64,000 nucleotides of DNA, from contig NZ_KV823538.1 of the NCBI RefSeq assembly GCF_001815985.1, positions 154,357-218,356 on the forward strand, given 5' to 3'. The notes under the pieces are model-generated. The model saw nothing but the letters and a program-made list of their open reading frames with translations, did no database searches and was not told the DNA's origin. The DNA is from Corynebacterium sp. HMSC27B11 (lineage in GTDB: Bacteria; Actinomycetota; Actinomycetes; Mycobacteriales; Mycobacteriaceae). Position numbers and translations under genes: made by a program. The stretch's first letter is position 1. Each line of letters begins with the position of its first letter. Positions 43,248-52,447 of the stretch are shown here, in pieces.

Positions 43248-44688
43248 GAATCCGAACGGCAACGGCGGCACCCGCCGCATGAGCCTGCGCAGCCGCATCG
43301 CCTGCCAGGCCGCAGACCTCGCGACGTGGGCGTCCCAAAAGACCGGCCGCGGCGCGGGCGGAATGATCGGCGGGCTCATCGCCAACGCCATCGACCCGAA
43401 CCTCCTCGCGCAGCTCGGCCAGGGCCGCCCGACCGTGCTGGTCACCGGCACGAACGGCAAGTCCACGACCACCCGGATGCTCGCGCACGCGTTGGAGTCC
43501 CGCTACAGCGTCGCCACCAACGAGGGCGGCGACAACATGGACGCCGGCGTCATTTCCGCGCTGCTCGCAGGAAGGGACAAGGAGGTGGTCGCGCTCGAGG
43601 TCGACGAGCTCCACGTCCCGAATATCGCGGAGAAGCTGGACGCGGACGTGCTCGTCCTGCTCAACCTCACCCGCGACCAGCTGGACCGCGTGGGTGAGAT
43701 CAACAAGATCGAACGCGCGCTGCGGGCCTGCGTGGAGGCGCGGCCGGACATGACGGTGATCGCGAACTGCGACGACGTCCAGGTCACCTCTGTGGCGTGG
43801 GACGCGCCGAACGTCGTGTGGGTCTCCGCCGGCGCCGGCTTCGTCGGGGATTCCACCAGCTGCCCGCGCACCGGCGGGCACATCGTGCGCACCGAGGACG
43901 ACTGGTACGCGGTGAAGAAGCTCCCGGATGGGCGCGAGTTCCGCCGGCCCGAGCCGACCTGGTGGGTTGATAAGGCAGGGCTTGGCCATGCTGGGGACGG
44001 GACTGGTGCGGGTGACGCTGGCGCTGACGGGGCTGGTGCGGGTGCCACGACAAACGCGAGCGGGGAAACCCTGCCCATGAACCTGCAGCTCCCCGGCCGC
44101 GCCAACCGCGGCAATGCGGCCCAGGCGATCGCGACAGCCGTCGTCATGGACGTGCCAGTCAAGGATGCGCTGCGCGCCGCGGAGGAGGTCACGGACGTCG
44201 CCGGGCGCTACTCCCTTGTCGAATTCGAGGGCCGCACGCTGCGCCTCATGCTCGCGAAGAACCCCGCGGGCTGGCAGGAAGCGCTGTCGATGATTGACCG
44301 CGACGTGGACTCCGTTGTGATTGCCGTGAACGGGCAGGTCGCGGACGGTCAGGACCTCTCCTGGATTTGGGACGTCCGCTTCGAAGACTTCGAGGGGCAG
44401 CAGGTGCTCGCCGCGGGTGAACGCGGCACCGACCTGGCCGTGCGGCTGGGCTACGCCGGGGTGCGGCACACGCTGATCAAGGACACGGTCGATGCCGTGC
44501 TCGCGTGCCCGCCCGGGCGCGTGGAGGCGCTCGCGAACTACACCGCCTTCCGCGACCTGAAGCGCGAGCTGGAGCGGCGCGGCGCGACAACCGTCGGGGC
44601 TGATGAGGCCGTTGAAGCTGACGGCACGGACGCCACCAGCACCACCGGCGAGGCGACAACCACCGCGACCGAGGAGGACGCACGATAA
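43237..44688 (+). CDS. murT: Lipid II isoglutaminyl synthase, MurT subunit
   Basis: A Mur-ligase-type ATPase that with GatD amidates the D-glutamate of lipid II, a step needed for cross-linking. The P-loop is TGTNGKSTTTRM (about 70), followed by NEGGDNMDAG, EVDELHVPNIAE and LLNLTRDQLDRVGE. The DUF1727 C-terminal domain contains MLAKNPAGWQEAL. The usual four-Cys zinc ribbon is reduced to one cysteine (SCPRTGGH). A Gly/Ala-rich insertion (about 248-276) follows it. The GTG start overlaps the end of the preceding gene by 11 bp, and the stop shares a base with gatD, so the two subunits are coupled. Confidence 0.94.
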   Translation: MKTKNPNGNGGTRRMSLRSRIACQAADLATWASQKTGRGAGGMIGGLIANAIDPNLLAQLGQGRPTVLVTGTNGKSTTTRMLAHALESRYSVATNEGGDNMDAGVISALLAGRDKEVVALEVDELHVPNIAEKLDADVLVLLNLTRDQLDRVGEINKIERALRACVEARPDMTVIANCDDVQVTSVAWDAPNVVWVSAGAGFVGDSTSCPRTGGHIVRTEDDWYAVKKLPDGREFRRPEPTWWVDKAGLGHAGDGTGAGDAGADGAGAGATTNASGETLPMNLQLPGRANRGNAAQAIATAVVMDVPVKDALRAAEEVTDVAGRYSLVEFEGRTLRLMLAKNPAGWQEALSMIDRDVDSVVIAVNGQVADGQDLSWIWDVRFEDFEGQQVLAAGERGTDLAVRLGYAGVRHTLIKDTVDAVLACPPGRVEALANYTAFRDLKRELERRGATTVGADEAVEADGTDATSTTGEATTTATEEDAR

Positions 44689-45689
44689 TGGCAGAGCTCA
44701 ACATTGGCCTGGTACTGCCCGACGTGCTCGGCACCTACGGCGACGACGGCAACGCACTCGTGCTGCGGCAACGCGCCCGCCTGCGCGGCATCACCGCGGA
44801 GATCCACACCATCCGTTACGGGGAGGCTGTCCCGGAGACGCTTGACGTCTACACCCTGGGCGGCGGCGAGGACGTCGCCCAGCTGCTGGCCGCGGAGCAC
44901 CTGCGCGCCGACGGTGGTCTGGTGCGCGCGGTTGGGTCGGGGCGGCCGGTGCTCGCCATTTGTGCGGGCCTGCAGGTGCTCGGCGAGTCCTTCCACGCTG
45001 GTGGAAAGCTTGCGGAAGGGCTCGGGCTGCTGGATGCGACGACATCCCAGCTGGGCGAGCGCATGATCGGCGAGCTGCACTCGGAGCCTTACCGGGGTGC
45101 GCGTGCGGGTGCCGGTGCGGGGACCAGCGCTGACGGTGCGAATGCTGGCGACGGGGCGGGCGCCCAGTCGCTGGCCGCTGACCTGAGCGAACTGACCGAG
45201 CCACTCACCGGCTTCGCCAACCACATGGGGGCGACGATTCTTGGTCCCGATGCGCGCCCGCTGGGCATCCTGCGGGCCCGCGGCGGGATGGTCGGAAACA
45301 CGGACGCGCACGGTGTTGAGGCTGCTGACGTCGTCGTGAAGAACAGCGAGGAACAGCAACGCTACGAGGGCGCGGTGCAGGGTTCCGTGATCGCGACGTA
45401 CATGCACGGGCCGGCGCTGGCGCGGAATCCGCAGCTCGCGGACGTGCTGCTCGCGCGTGCGCTCGGGACGACCGTGGCTGAGCTGCCGGAGCTGGGTGCC
45501 GGCAGCATCGCGGAGTTCGAGGGAGTCCCGGCCGGGGACGCTGGCCACGGCGCGGGCCGCGCTGCGAGCGCTGGCCGGGCGGGCGCTGGTGCAGGTGCTG
45601 ATGCTGGTGCCGGGAGCCCGGACGGCCGTGAATTCGCGGCACAACTCACCGCTGAGGTGGAGCAGCTGCGCCGCGAGCGCCTGAGCTAG
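44688..45689 (+). CDS. gatD: Lipid II isoglutaminyl synthase, glutamine amidotransferase subunit GatD
   Basis: A class I glutamine amidotransferase that supplies ammonia to MurT. The nucleophile Cys is in LAICAGLQVLG (about 87). The catalytic His is in TYMHGPALARNP, and GGGEDVAQ, FANHMGAT and GGMVGNTDAHG are conserved parts. The protein has 333 residues rather than ~240 because of two low-complexity additions: GARAGAGAGTSADGANAG at about 135-160 and a Gly/Ala-rich stretch at about 280-315. ATG 44688 overlaps the murT stop (TAATG). Confidence 0.93.
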   Translation: MAELNIGLVLPDVLGTYGDDGNALVLRQRARLRGITAEIHTIRYGEAVPETLDVYTLGGGEDVAQLLAAEHLRADGGLVRAVGSGRPVLAICAGLQVLGESFHAGGKLAEGLGLLDATTSQLGERMIGELHSEPYRGARAGAGAGTSADGANAGDGAGAQSLAADLSELTEPLTGFANHMGATILGPDARPLGILRARGGMVGNTDAHGVEAADVVVKNSEEQQRYEGAVQGSVIATYMHGPALARNPQLADVLLARALGTTVAELPELGAGSIAEFEGVPAGDAGHGAGRAASAGRAGAGAGADAGAGSPDGREFAAQLTAEVEQLRRERLS

Positions 45690-45731
45690 TCCCCAAGCGT
45701 CGCGTCCCTAGCCACGCGCGCCAACCTTCAT

Positions 45732-45793
45732 GCGTTTTGCAGAGTTTGTTGTCGCTTTTGGATCAATTTCCGGCATTAAACTCTGCAAAACGC
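45732..45793. repeat. Perfect 16-bp inverted repeat between gatD and the monooxygenase gene
   Basis: GCGTTTTGCAGAGTTT (45732-45747) and AAACTCTGCAAAACGC (45778-45793) are exact inverted copies separated by 30 bases. No T run follows on either strand, so it is not a standard terminator, although it lies at the end of the murT-gatD operon. It could be an operator pair, a remnant of a small mobile element or a stable RNA foldback. Confidence 0.8.
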
Positions 45794-45968
45794 GGAGGGG
45801 GAGAGTAAAACACATCGGGCCCCGGGCCTAGCCCCGCGCCCCCTTCACGCGCGGCCCGCACGCCCCTTCACGCGCCAACCCCTTTGCGCACCCCTTCGCG
45901 CGCCCGCCCCGCGCCGGTCCCCGGCGGCCAGCGGGAGAGCGTCCGCGCCCTCGGTATATTCGATACAC

Positions 45969-46988
45969 ATGGTCGCCAATATCCACGATTGCATCATCGT
46001 CGGCGCCGGCCAGGCCGGGCTCTCCACCGCGTTCTACCTGCAAAGACGCGGGATCACCCCCGTGATCCTCGACAATCAGCCCGGCCCCGGCGCAGCGTGG
46101 CGGCACGTGTGGCCCTCCATGACGCTGTTCTCCACCCCGGGCTTCTCCAACATGTCGGGCATGCTGATGCCGAAGTACCGCGGGCCCGGGGACTACCCGG
46201 ACGCCCAGCACGTCATCGACTATTTCACCGCGTACGAGCAACGTTATGGCTTCGACATTCGGCGTCCTGTTGACGTCCTGAAAGTAAACGCAGACACCGC
46301 GGGCGGCTTCGTCCTCGACACCAGCGAGGGCGAGTTCCGGGCGCGCACCGTCGTCGCAGCGACGGGCACGTGGTCGGCACCATTCGTCCCCTTCCTGCCC
46401 GGCACCTTCCGCGGGCGGCAGCGGCATTCCGCGACGTACCCGGGGCCGGAAGAGTTCCGCGGCAAGAAGGTCGCGGTGGTCGGCGCGGCGAACTCGGGGG
46501 CGCAGATCGCGGCGGAGTTGACGGACGTCGCGGAGGTCACCTGGTTCACCCGCCACGAGCCGCGGTGGATGCCCGACGACGTCGACGGGCGCGTCCTGTT
46601 CCGCCGGAATCGGGAACGCGCGCAGGCTGTTTTTGCTGGTGAGGACGACCCCGGCGGCGATCGTAATCTCGGGGAGATCGTGATGTTGCCGAAGGTGCTG
46701 GAGGCCCGGGATTCGGGTGCGCTGCGGGCAACACCAATGTTCGATTCGCTGGATGAGCTGACGGAGGCGGGCTTCGATGAGCTCGTGTGGTGCACGGGTT
46801 TCCGCCCGGCGGTGCGGCCGTTCCGCGAGCTGGTGCGGACGACGGATGCGGGGCGGTTGCGCTCCGTTGTATCCGGGTTTTACCTGGTGGGTCTCGGGGA
46901 GACGACGGGCCCCGGTTCCGGCACGATCATGGGTGTGCAGCCTTTCGCGCGCGAGGTGGCTGGGGAGATCGCGGAGGAGCTGGGCTAG
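45969..46988 (+). CDS. FAD/NAD(P)H-dependent flavin monooxygenase-like oxidoreductase
   Basis: 339 residues of the CzcO/ArsO-like flavin monooxygenase group. The FAD-binding fold starts at once with [20 protein letters not shown]. The second, NAD(P)H-binding, motif is [17 protein letters not shown] (about 160). [13 protein letters not shown] and the [11 protein letters not shown] segment correspond to the substrate side. [11 protein letters not shown] and VWCTGFRP are the two ATG-type connecting strands. The substrate is unknown. A TATATT box ends 8 nt before the ATG (leaderless). It is convergent with recR, the stops sharing CTAG. This gene is not in the conserved gatD-recR neighbourhood I recall, so it may be an insertion. 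Confidence 0.85.
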   Translation: MVANIHDCIIVGAGQAGLSTAFYLQRRGITPVILDNQPGPGAAWRHVWPSMTLFSTPGFSNMSGMLMPKYRGPGDYPDAQHVIDYFTAYEQRYGFDIRRPVDVLKVNADTAGGFVLDTSEGEFRARTVVAATGTWSAPFVPFLPGTFRGRQRHSATYPGPEEFRGKKVAVVGAANSGAQIAAELTDVAEVTWFTRHEPRWMPDDVDGRVLFRRNRERAQAVFAGEDDPGGDRNLGEIVMLPKVLEARDSGALRATPMFDSLDELTEAGFDELVWCTGFRPAVRPFRELVRTTDAGRLRSVVSGFYLVGLGETTGPGSGTIMGVQPFAREVAGEIAEELG

Positions 46989-47848
46989 AGCTTCAGCTGG
47001 GTGCGGCCCGCGAACGCGCGGGAGAGCGTGAGCTCGTCCACAAACTCCAAGTCCCCGCCCATGGGAATCCCGCTGGCCAGGCGCGAAACTGTCAGCCCTG
47101 GGAACTCCTTCAGCAACCGCCCCAGGTAGGAGGCAGTGGCCTCGCCCTCAGTGTTCGGGTCGGTGGCGATAATGACCTCGGTGATCTCGGGGGCTTCGCG
47201 GTACTCGACGTCGTCGGCAGTGTTCTCGCCGCCGGCCCCACCAGCAGCGCCCGAGCCAGCGCCCTGGCTGCCCACACTCGCGCTGTTACCGCCCGCACCC
47301 GAACCCGTGCCAGAGCCGTCACCAGCAGCGCCCGCACCCGCGCCCCCATGGCCCAAGCCAGCCCCACCAGCGCCGCCGTCCATCAGCGACCCCTGCACCG
47401 GCCCGCCGGCCGACGCGTGCGGCGCACTCACCGCCACATCCGGCAGCACGCCACCGATCCGCTGCACCAGCGCGGTCACGTTCAGCTCCCCCGGCCCCAC
47501 ACCATTCAGCGGGTCCAGCGCTCCGCCGAGCACGTGGTACCTGCCCCGGTACTCACCGGTGCGCTCGATGACCTGAATATCCTTCGGCTCCTCAACCACG
47601 CACACCAGGCTGGCGTCCCTGGAGGAATCCGCGCAGATGCGGCAGACGTCCTCCTGGGAGATGTTGTGGCAGATACGGCAAAACGCCACGCCGGAGGGCA
47701 GATTCCCCAGCGCGGCTTGGAAACGTTCGATGTCCTCGCCGGTCGCGGTTTCCAGCAGGTGGAGGGCAATGCGCTGCGCGCTTTTCGGCCCGATGCCTGG
47801 GAGGCTGGCGAACTCGTCGATGACGTCCTGAAGCGGACCTTCAAACAA
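46985..47848 (-). CDS. recR: Recombination mediator RecR with a Gly/Ala-rich insertion in the Toprim region
   Basis: RecR works with RecO/RecF to load RecA on gapped DNA. The start [13 protein letters not shown] matches actinobacterial RecR, so the TTG at 47848 is the start. The helix-hairpin-helix [17 protein letters not shown] and a four-Cys zinc finger ([15 protein letters not shown]) follow, then the Toprim domain ([26 protein letters not shown]...; [17 protein letters not shown]). Between [10 protein letters not shown] and EITEVIIA, about residues 135-215, lies a Gly/Ala/Ser-rich stretch absent from ordinary RecR (~200 aa). At 287 residues the protein is about 85 longer than usual. It is the last gene of dnaX-ybaB-recR. 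Confidence 0.93.
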   Translation of the reverse strand: MFEGPLQDVIDEFASLPGIGPKSAQRIALHLLETATGEDIERFQAALGNLPSGVAFCRICHNISQEDVCRICADSSRDASLVCVVEEPKDIQVIERTGEYRGRYHVLGGALDPLNGVGPGELNVTALVQRIGGVLPDVAVSAPHASAGGPVQGSLMDGGAGGAGLGHGGAGAGAAGDGSGTGSGAGGNSASVGSQGAGSGAAGGAGGENTADDVEYREAPEITEVIIATDPNTEGEATASYLGRLLKEFPGLTVSRLASGIPMGGDLEFVDELTLSRAFAGRTQLKL

Positions 47849-47937
47849 AGTGAGCTTTCCCCGTTTCGTCTGTGGCGTTTAGCCGTAGTGCGTGCCCCGC
47901 GCGCACCCGCCCCCATGGGCCGCGCGGGTTCGAAGTG

Positions 47938-48255
47938 TTAGAAAGGCAGTCCGCCGCCACCGAGGTCAGCCAGCGGGCCCATCTTCTCCTGGGCGAGGTC
48001 CTGCAGCTTCTGGTTGGCGTCCTGGAATGCGCCGATGATGAGGTCCTGGAGGGTTTCGACGTCCTCCGGGTCCACGACCTCCGGGTCGATCTTCAGGTCC
48101 TGGACTTCGCCGCCGCCGGAGAGCACGAGGGTGACCTTGCCGTTGCCGGCTTCACCAACGATGGAGGACGCGACAATTTCCGCCTGCGCCTCCTGCAGCT
48201 GCTTCTGCATGCGCTGGGCCTGGGCCATGATGTCGTTCATGTTTGGCTGAGACAT
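47938..48255 (-). CDS. YbaB/EbfC-family nucleoid-associated protein
   Basis: 105 residues, the expected length. The N-terminal coiled-coil helix MNDIMAQAQRMQKQLQEAQ and the central GKVTLVLSGGGEVQDLKIDPEVV strand region are diagnostic. YbaB dimers bind DNA as tweezers. The ATG at 48255 follows a GAAGGAAC stretch. Its place between dnaX and recR is the standard bacterial arrangement and suggests one transcript. Confidence 0.95.
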   Translation of the reverse strand: MSQPNMNDIMAQAQRMQKQLQEAQAEIVASSIVGEAGNGKVTLVLSGGGEVQDLKIDPEVVDPEDVETLQDLIIGAFQDANQKLQDLAQEKMGPLADLGGGGLPF

Positions 48256-48373
48256 TTTCCTTGTTCCTTCGCTTCTCGGTTTCTAGGGTTTTTGTTCTTC
48301 TTCGGCTGCCACTTTACCCATTCGGTCGGAGGTTGTCGGTGGCAGTTCACTGTGTATTTTCCTGTGCGTTTTC

Positions 48374-51300
48374 CTAGCGTGTGCGCTCGCCGCCGAGGAT
48401 GTTTTCGATGAGCTCACCCGCGATCTCCAGGGCGGGCCGCGTTTCGCGTTTCCCGGCCTCACCCGTGGCGAGGTCGTCCATGATTTCGTCTTGCTGCCTG
48501 CGGAGGGCTTCCTCTGGGTCGGTGGGTTGGGTCCTTTGATTTGGGACGTCAACCCCTTGGCCTCCGAAAGCGCTACCGTTGTTGGGCTGCCCGGCGGGGT
48601 GTGGGCCGCCCGACTGGTCGCCCTGTGGGGCTCCGCCGGCCGGCCCGGGGCCTGCGTTGCCTGCATCTGGTGCGGGGCCGTTGGGGTAGCCGCCGGGGCC
48701 GGAGTCCCAGGGGTCCTCCGGAGGTTCGTCCGGGAGGGGCACGCCGTTGAAGCCGTTGGCGAGCTTGTATTCCCTGCTGGCGGCGTATTTCGCGGCGCGG
48801 GCACGCCAGCCGCTCTGGGGCTTGGCCTCTTCTTGATGGCTTGGCCCCTGGGGGGCTGGGGTTGGGGCCGTTGCCTGGGCAGCGCTGGCTTCGGCCATGC
48901 GACGGGCGCGCTCGAGGGCGCTGCTGCCCGCGCTGGGCTGGGAAGTCTGGGCCGGCTGAGTTGGCTGGCTGGCCTGCTTCGGCGCAGTCTGGCTTGCTCC
49001 AGCTTCTCCACCCGGCGCGAACTGGTCGGACTGCGTCGGGGCAGCCTGGCCCGCACCGGCCTCCTCGCCTGGCTCGTGCCTGCCGGCATCGCTCACACCG
49101 GTCGGTGCAGGCGACGCAGCCTGCGAGGAGTCCGCCTGGCTGTGCTGACTGGGCTCTGTCTGGCTTGCCGTTGGCTGGCTTAACGCTGACTCGCTAGCCT
49201 CCGCACCGTTGGCGCTGTTCCCGCTGGTCGTGCTGGTTAGTGTTGCCGACTCAGCCGGGGCCTCCTCAGCTGAGCCGGCCTGGGCTTTTCCCGGGTTAGT
49301 CCCGCCAACGGTGGCGACCACCGTGTGCGCGGTGCCGAGGACCTCCTCGGCCGCCTTGCTATAAATCGGTGCGTTGCGGTCGCTGTTGACGAACTTCGCC
49401 AGCGCGCCCGTGGCGTGCTCCACCACGATCTGATCCGCGGTGGGTTGCTCTGCTGCCAGGGTGGCGTCGCGGCCAGCGATCCACGCGCTCAGGTCGTGCT
49501 CGCGCACCTTTTCGAGGATCTGTTGCCAGGCCTGCTCGTCGACGTGCGCGGCTTCGCCGGATGGCGCAGCCTCGGTGTTCGCAGCAGCCTCGGTGGGTTG
49601 TGTAGCCTCGGCGGGCGCCTCAGCAGGTTCCCCGGACGGCTGCCCGGAAGGTTGCTCGGGGTTCTCGGCCTGGGAATTTCCAGGCTGAGACTGCTGAGCA
49701 CGAGTCTCTTCACCGCTGGTCGCTGGGCTGGCCTGCGACTGCGACACAGCACCAGCGCCCTGACTCTGATCCGCAGCCGCCCGCTGCGGTGCCTGACCTG
49801 CAGACGGCTGCGGTGCTTGACCCGCGTTCGCGCGGGCGGCGGCACGGCGGCGGTCCATGATCTCCCGTGCCTCGCGGGCCTGGGCGATCGCCGGGTCTTC
49901 ATCCGGAGCACCGGCAGTGCTGTTCTCCTGCCCGGCAGCCTGCGCTGAATCATTCACATCTTGCGCCGCTGCTGCAGCACCCTGCTGTTCCTGCGCGTCA
50001 TTCGCAGGCTGCTGGGCACGAGCTGCCTCCGCGGCCTCCTGCACGGCTGGCTTCTCCGGCTGGGGCGCTGCCTCCCGACCTGCTGATGCGGCGGCCGGGG
50101 CAGCGCCCTGTGCGGCGCTCTGCTCACCGCTCTGCGTCTCTGTCTGCTCGCCAGGCTGACCGGACTGTGCAGGCTGACCACACTGAGCAGCAGCATTCCC
50201 CGGCTGTTCTGGCTGCTGCGACGCCACGTTCTGCTGCGTCGCCTCCTGCGGCGCCGCGTCCTGCGACTTCACAGCACCCGACTCCACCGACGCAGCCGCC
50301 ACCGATGCAGCCTCCGCCGACGCCTTACGGCGCCGCGGCCGCTCATAACGCTTACCGCTCGACAGACCGGATGCATCCCCCTGCGGGGTCGCCCCAGCGC
50401 CCACAGCCGGGCTCGCCAGCCCACCGCTAGCCCCCATCGGCCCGGCAGCGCGCACCCCCGTGCCCTGCTCCAGCGCCTCAACACGCTGCGCGAGCGCCTC
50501 CACCGTCATACCCGCGGCCGGAAGCGCCATCCGCGCGCACAAAATCTCCAACAGCAACCGCGGCGACGTCGCCCCCCGCATCTGCGCGAGACCATCGTTG
50601 ACCACCGCAGCACACCGCGTCAGCGTCGCCGGCCCCAGCGCCTCGGCCTGCTGCCGCAGCCCGTCCTGCTCCTGGGCCGGCACATCCACCAGCCCGCGCT
50701 CGAAAGCATCCGGCACCGCCTGGACAATCAGCAGGTCGCGGAAGCGATCCAACAGGTCCATCGCAAAGCGGCGCGGGTCGTAACCGGCGTTGATGACGTC
50801 GTCGACAACCGCGAACAAGCCCGCCTGATCCTGGGCAGCCAACGCCTCCGCGGAACGGTCCAGCAGCGAAGAATCCGTCACGCCCAGCAGCGCCACCGCA
50901 CGCTGGTAAGTCACACCCTCCGGGCCAGCACCGGCGAGCAACTGATCCATAATGGACAGCGAGTCACGCGGCGAACCCCCGCCCGCGCGCACGACCAGCG
51001 GATACACGGCGTCCTCGACCACCGCGCCCTCGTCGGCAACGATGCGCTCCAACAGGCCGCGCATGTCCGGCGGGGTGAGCAGCCGGAAAGGGTAGTTGTG
51101 CGTCCGCGAGCGGATCGTCGCCAGCAGCTTCTCCGGCTCAGTGGTCGCGAAGATGAAGATGAGGTGCTCCGGCGGCTCCTCCACGATCTTCAGGAGGGTG
51201 TTGAAGCCCTCCGTGGTGATCATGTGCGCCTCATCGATGATGAACACGCGGTAGCGGGAATCAGCCGGCGCGTAGAACGCCCGGTCGCGCAGCTCCCGCA

Positions 51301-51607
51301 TGTCGTCCACACCACGGTGGGACGCGGCGTCCAGTTCGGTGACGTCCAAGCTGCCCGGGCCGCCAGGGGCGAGCGCGATACAGGAATCGCACTTCCCGCA
51401 CGGCGTGGACGTCGGCCCCTCCACGCAGTTCAGCGAGCGCGCGAGGATGCGTGCCGAGGAGGTCTTACCGCAACCGCGCGGGCCCGAGAACAAGTACGCA
51501 TGGTTGATGCGCCCACTGTCCAGCGCGACGGACAGCGGCTCGGTTACATGCTCCTGCCCCACGACCTCGGCAAACGAGGCCGGGCGGTACTTCCGGTATA
51601 AAGCCAC
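48374..51607 (-). CDS. dnaX: DNA polymerase III subunit gamma/tau with very long low-complexity C-terminal half
   Basis: The clamp-loader ATPase of the replisome. Walker A is GPRGCGKTSS (about 43), the zinc module includes CVEG...PCGKCDSC, Walker B is FIIDEAH, the sensor loop is FIFATTEPEKL and the SRC-like motif is GGGSPRDSLSIMDQ. Domain III ends near residue 385. The remaining ~690 residues are mostly Gln, Ala, Ser, Glu and Pro, interrupted by a folded piece at about 690-770 (AWQQILEKVREHDLSAWIAG, then IVVEHATGALAKFVNSDRN), probably the tau part that contacts the polymerase. At 1077 residues it is much longer than usual. The GTG start has a TAACCT box 6 nt upstream (leaderless) or AGGGGC as a weak ribosome site. 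Confidence 0.95.
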   Translation of the reverse strand: MALYRKYRPASFAEVVGQEHVTEPLSVALDSGRINHAYLFSGPRGCGKTSSARILARSLNCVEGPTSTPCGKCDSCIALAPGGPGSLDVTELDAASHRGVDDMRELRDRAFYAPADSRYRVFIIDEAHMITTEGFNTLLKIVEEPPEHLIFIFATTEPEKLLATIRSRTHNYPFRLLTPPDMRGLLERIVADEGAVVEDAVYPLVVRAGGGSPRDSLSIMDQLLAGAGPEGVTYQRAVALLGVTDSSLLDRSAEALAAQDQAGLFAVVDDVINAGYDPRRFAMDLLDRFRDLLIVQAVPDAFERGLVDVPAQEQDGLRQQAEALGPATLTRCAAVVNDGLAQMRGATSPRLLLEILCARMALPAAGMTVEALAQRVEALEQGTGVRAAGPMGASGGLASPAVGAGATPQGDASGLSSGKRYERPRRRKASAEAASVAAASVESGAVKSQDAAPQEATQQNVASQQPEQPGNAAAQCGQPAQSGQPGEQTETQSGEQSAAQGAAPAAASAGREAAPQPEKPAVQEAAEAARAQQPANDAQEQQGAAAAAQDVNDSAQAAGQENSTAGAPDEDPAIAQAREAREIMDRRRAAARANAGQAPQPSAGQAPQRAAADQSQGAGAVSQSQASPATSGEETRAQQSQPGNSQAENPEQPSGQPSGEPAEAPAEATQPTEAAANTEAAPSGEAAHVDEQAWQQILEKVREHDLSAWIAGRDATLAAEQPTADQIVVEHATGALAKFVNSDRNAPIYSKAAEEVLGTAHTVVATVGGTNPGKAQAGSAEEAPAESATLTSTTSGNSANGAEASESALSQPTASQTEPSQHSQADSSQAASPAPTGVSDAGRHEPGEEAGAGQAAPTQSDQFAPGGEAGASQTAPKQASQPTQPAQTSQPSAGSSALERARRMAEASAAQATAPTPAPQGPSHQEEAKPQSGWRARAAKYAASREYKLANGFNGVPLPDEPPEDPWDSGPGGYPNGPAPDAGNAGPGPAGGAPQGDQSGGPHPAGQPNNGSAFGGQGVDVPNQRTQPTDPEEALRRQQDEIMDDLATGEAGKRETRPALEIAGELIENILGGERTR

Positions 51608-51685
51608 GCCCCTAGGTTACCCGGCGGGGCAGACACGCCAATTCGGTCCTTCTCTCCCAGTACCTTTGCGGTCCGGCTTACTTCT

Positions 51686-51710
51686 TTGGGGCCGCCCTCC
51701 CCTTTTTTTA
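51686..51710 (+). terminator. GGGG/CCCC hairpin with T run upstream of dnaX (rightward orientation)
   Basis: GGGG-N7-CCCC followed by seven T bases (about 51690-51710) reads as a terminator on the plus strand, although no plus-strand gene precedes it. It could stop antisense transcription towards the TM2-protein gene. The rest of 51608-51814 holds only the dnaX promoter. Confidence 0.35.
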
Positions 51711-51814
51711 TGACGACGACGCCGCCCGCACCGTCACGGTGGACTGTCACGGCACCGCCCTCGACGTCGTTGCCCCTGCGACCGGCAGGATTACCTGCGG
51801 CGTGCCCCGCGGCG

Positions 51815-52447
51815 TCACAACAGCGGGTAGCCGTCCCCGTCCTCGAAATATGGGCCGGCGCCCAGGAGGATCATGATGAACTCGACCATCGACCAGATGT
51901 ACACCGCGAGGAGGATCGGGATGCCGATGAGGAGGATGGAGGTGGCCCAGCCGAAAATCGTGAGCCCCAGCTGCCACTTCGCCCGGCGCTGATAACCCAG
52001 GTAGAAGTTGTGCACGCCCAGCGTCCCCAGGAATACCGCCAGCACCGCAGCGACGATCGAGTTGCGGGAGCTGGAGCGCATGGCATCAAAATCTTGAGAA
52101 CCGTGGCTCGGGTAACCGGGCACCGCGGAGGACGCGGCGAGACCGTCGCTTCCGTAGTCGGTGTCGCCACGACGGCCACCCTCGGCATAGTCCATGCCGG
52201 TGGGGAATCCGGGCAACCCCTGGTACTTGGGCTTGTACTGCTGTCCGGACCTGTACTGGGGCTTGTTCGGGTACCCGGGCTTGTTCGCGGCGTGGTCTGC
52301 CTGCAGGTCGTCGTAGAGGTCGCGGTACTCGTCGGCGATGGGGTTGTATGGGTTTTGGAAGTCCCCGAGCCCGCCCATCGGGTCGCCGATGAACGGATCC
52401 TCCCCATGCGGATTGGAGTGCCCGTGAGAGTACGGGTTCTTCGCCAT
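51815..52447 (-). CDS. TM2-domain membrane protein
   Basis: 210 residues. The first ~125 are hydrophilic, rich in Gly, Tyr, Pro, Asn and Asp (YNPIADEYRDLYDDLQADH, KPQYRSGQQYKPKYQG), probably cytoplasmic. The end is a TM2 domain with two helices: SIVAAVLAVFLGTLGVHNFYLG and the WQLGLTIFGWATSILLIGIP part, shown here by LGTLGVHNFYLGY. A third hydrophobic stretch follows (VYIWSMVEFIMILLG). The function of TM2 proteins is not established. I chose ATG 52447 because GGAGG lies 5 nt before it. A longer frame from 52498 lacks a ribosome site. It stands between dnaX and the SUFU-like gene. Confidence 0.82.
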   Translation of the reverse strand: MAKNPYSHGHSNPHGEDPFIGDPMGGLGDFQNPYNPIADEYRDLYDDLQADHAANKPGYPNKPQYRSGQQYKPKYQGLPGFPTGMDYAEGGRRGDTDYGSDGLAASSAVPGYPSHGSQDFDAMRSSSRNSIVAAVLAVFLGTLGVHNFYLGYQRRAKWQLGLTIFGWATSILLIGIPILLAVYIWSMVEFIMILLGAGPYFEDGDGYPLL

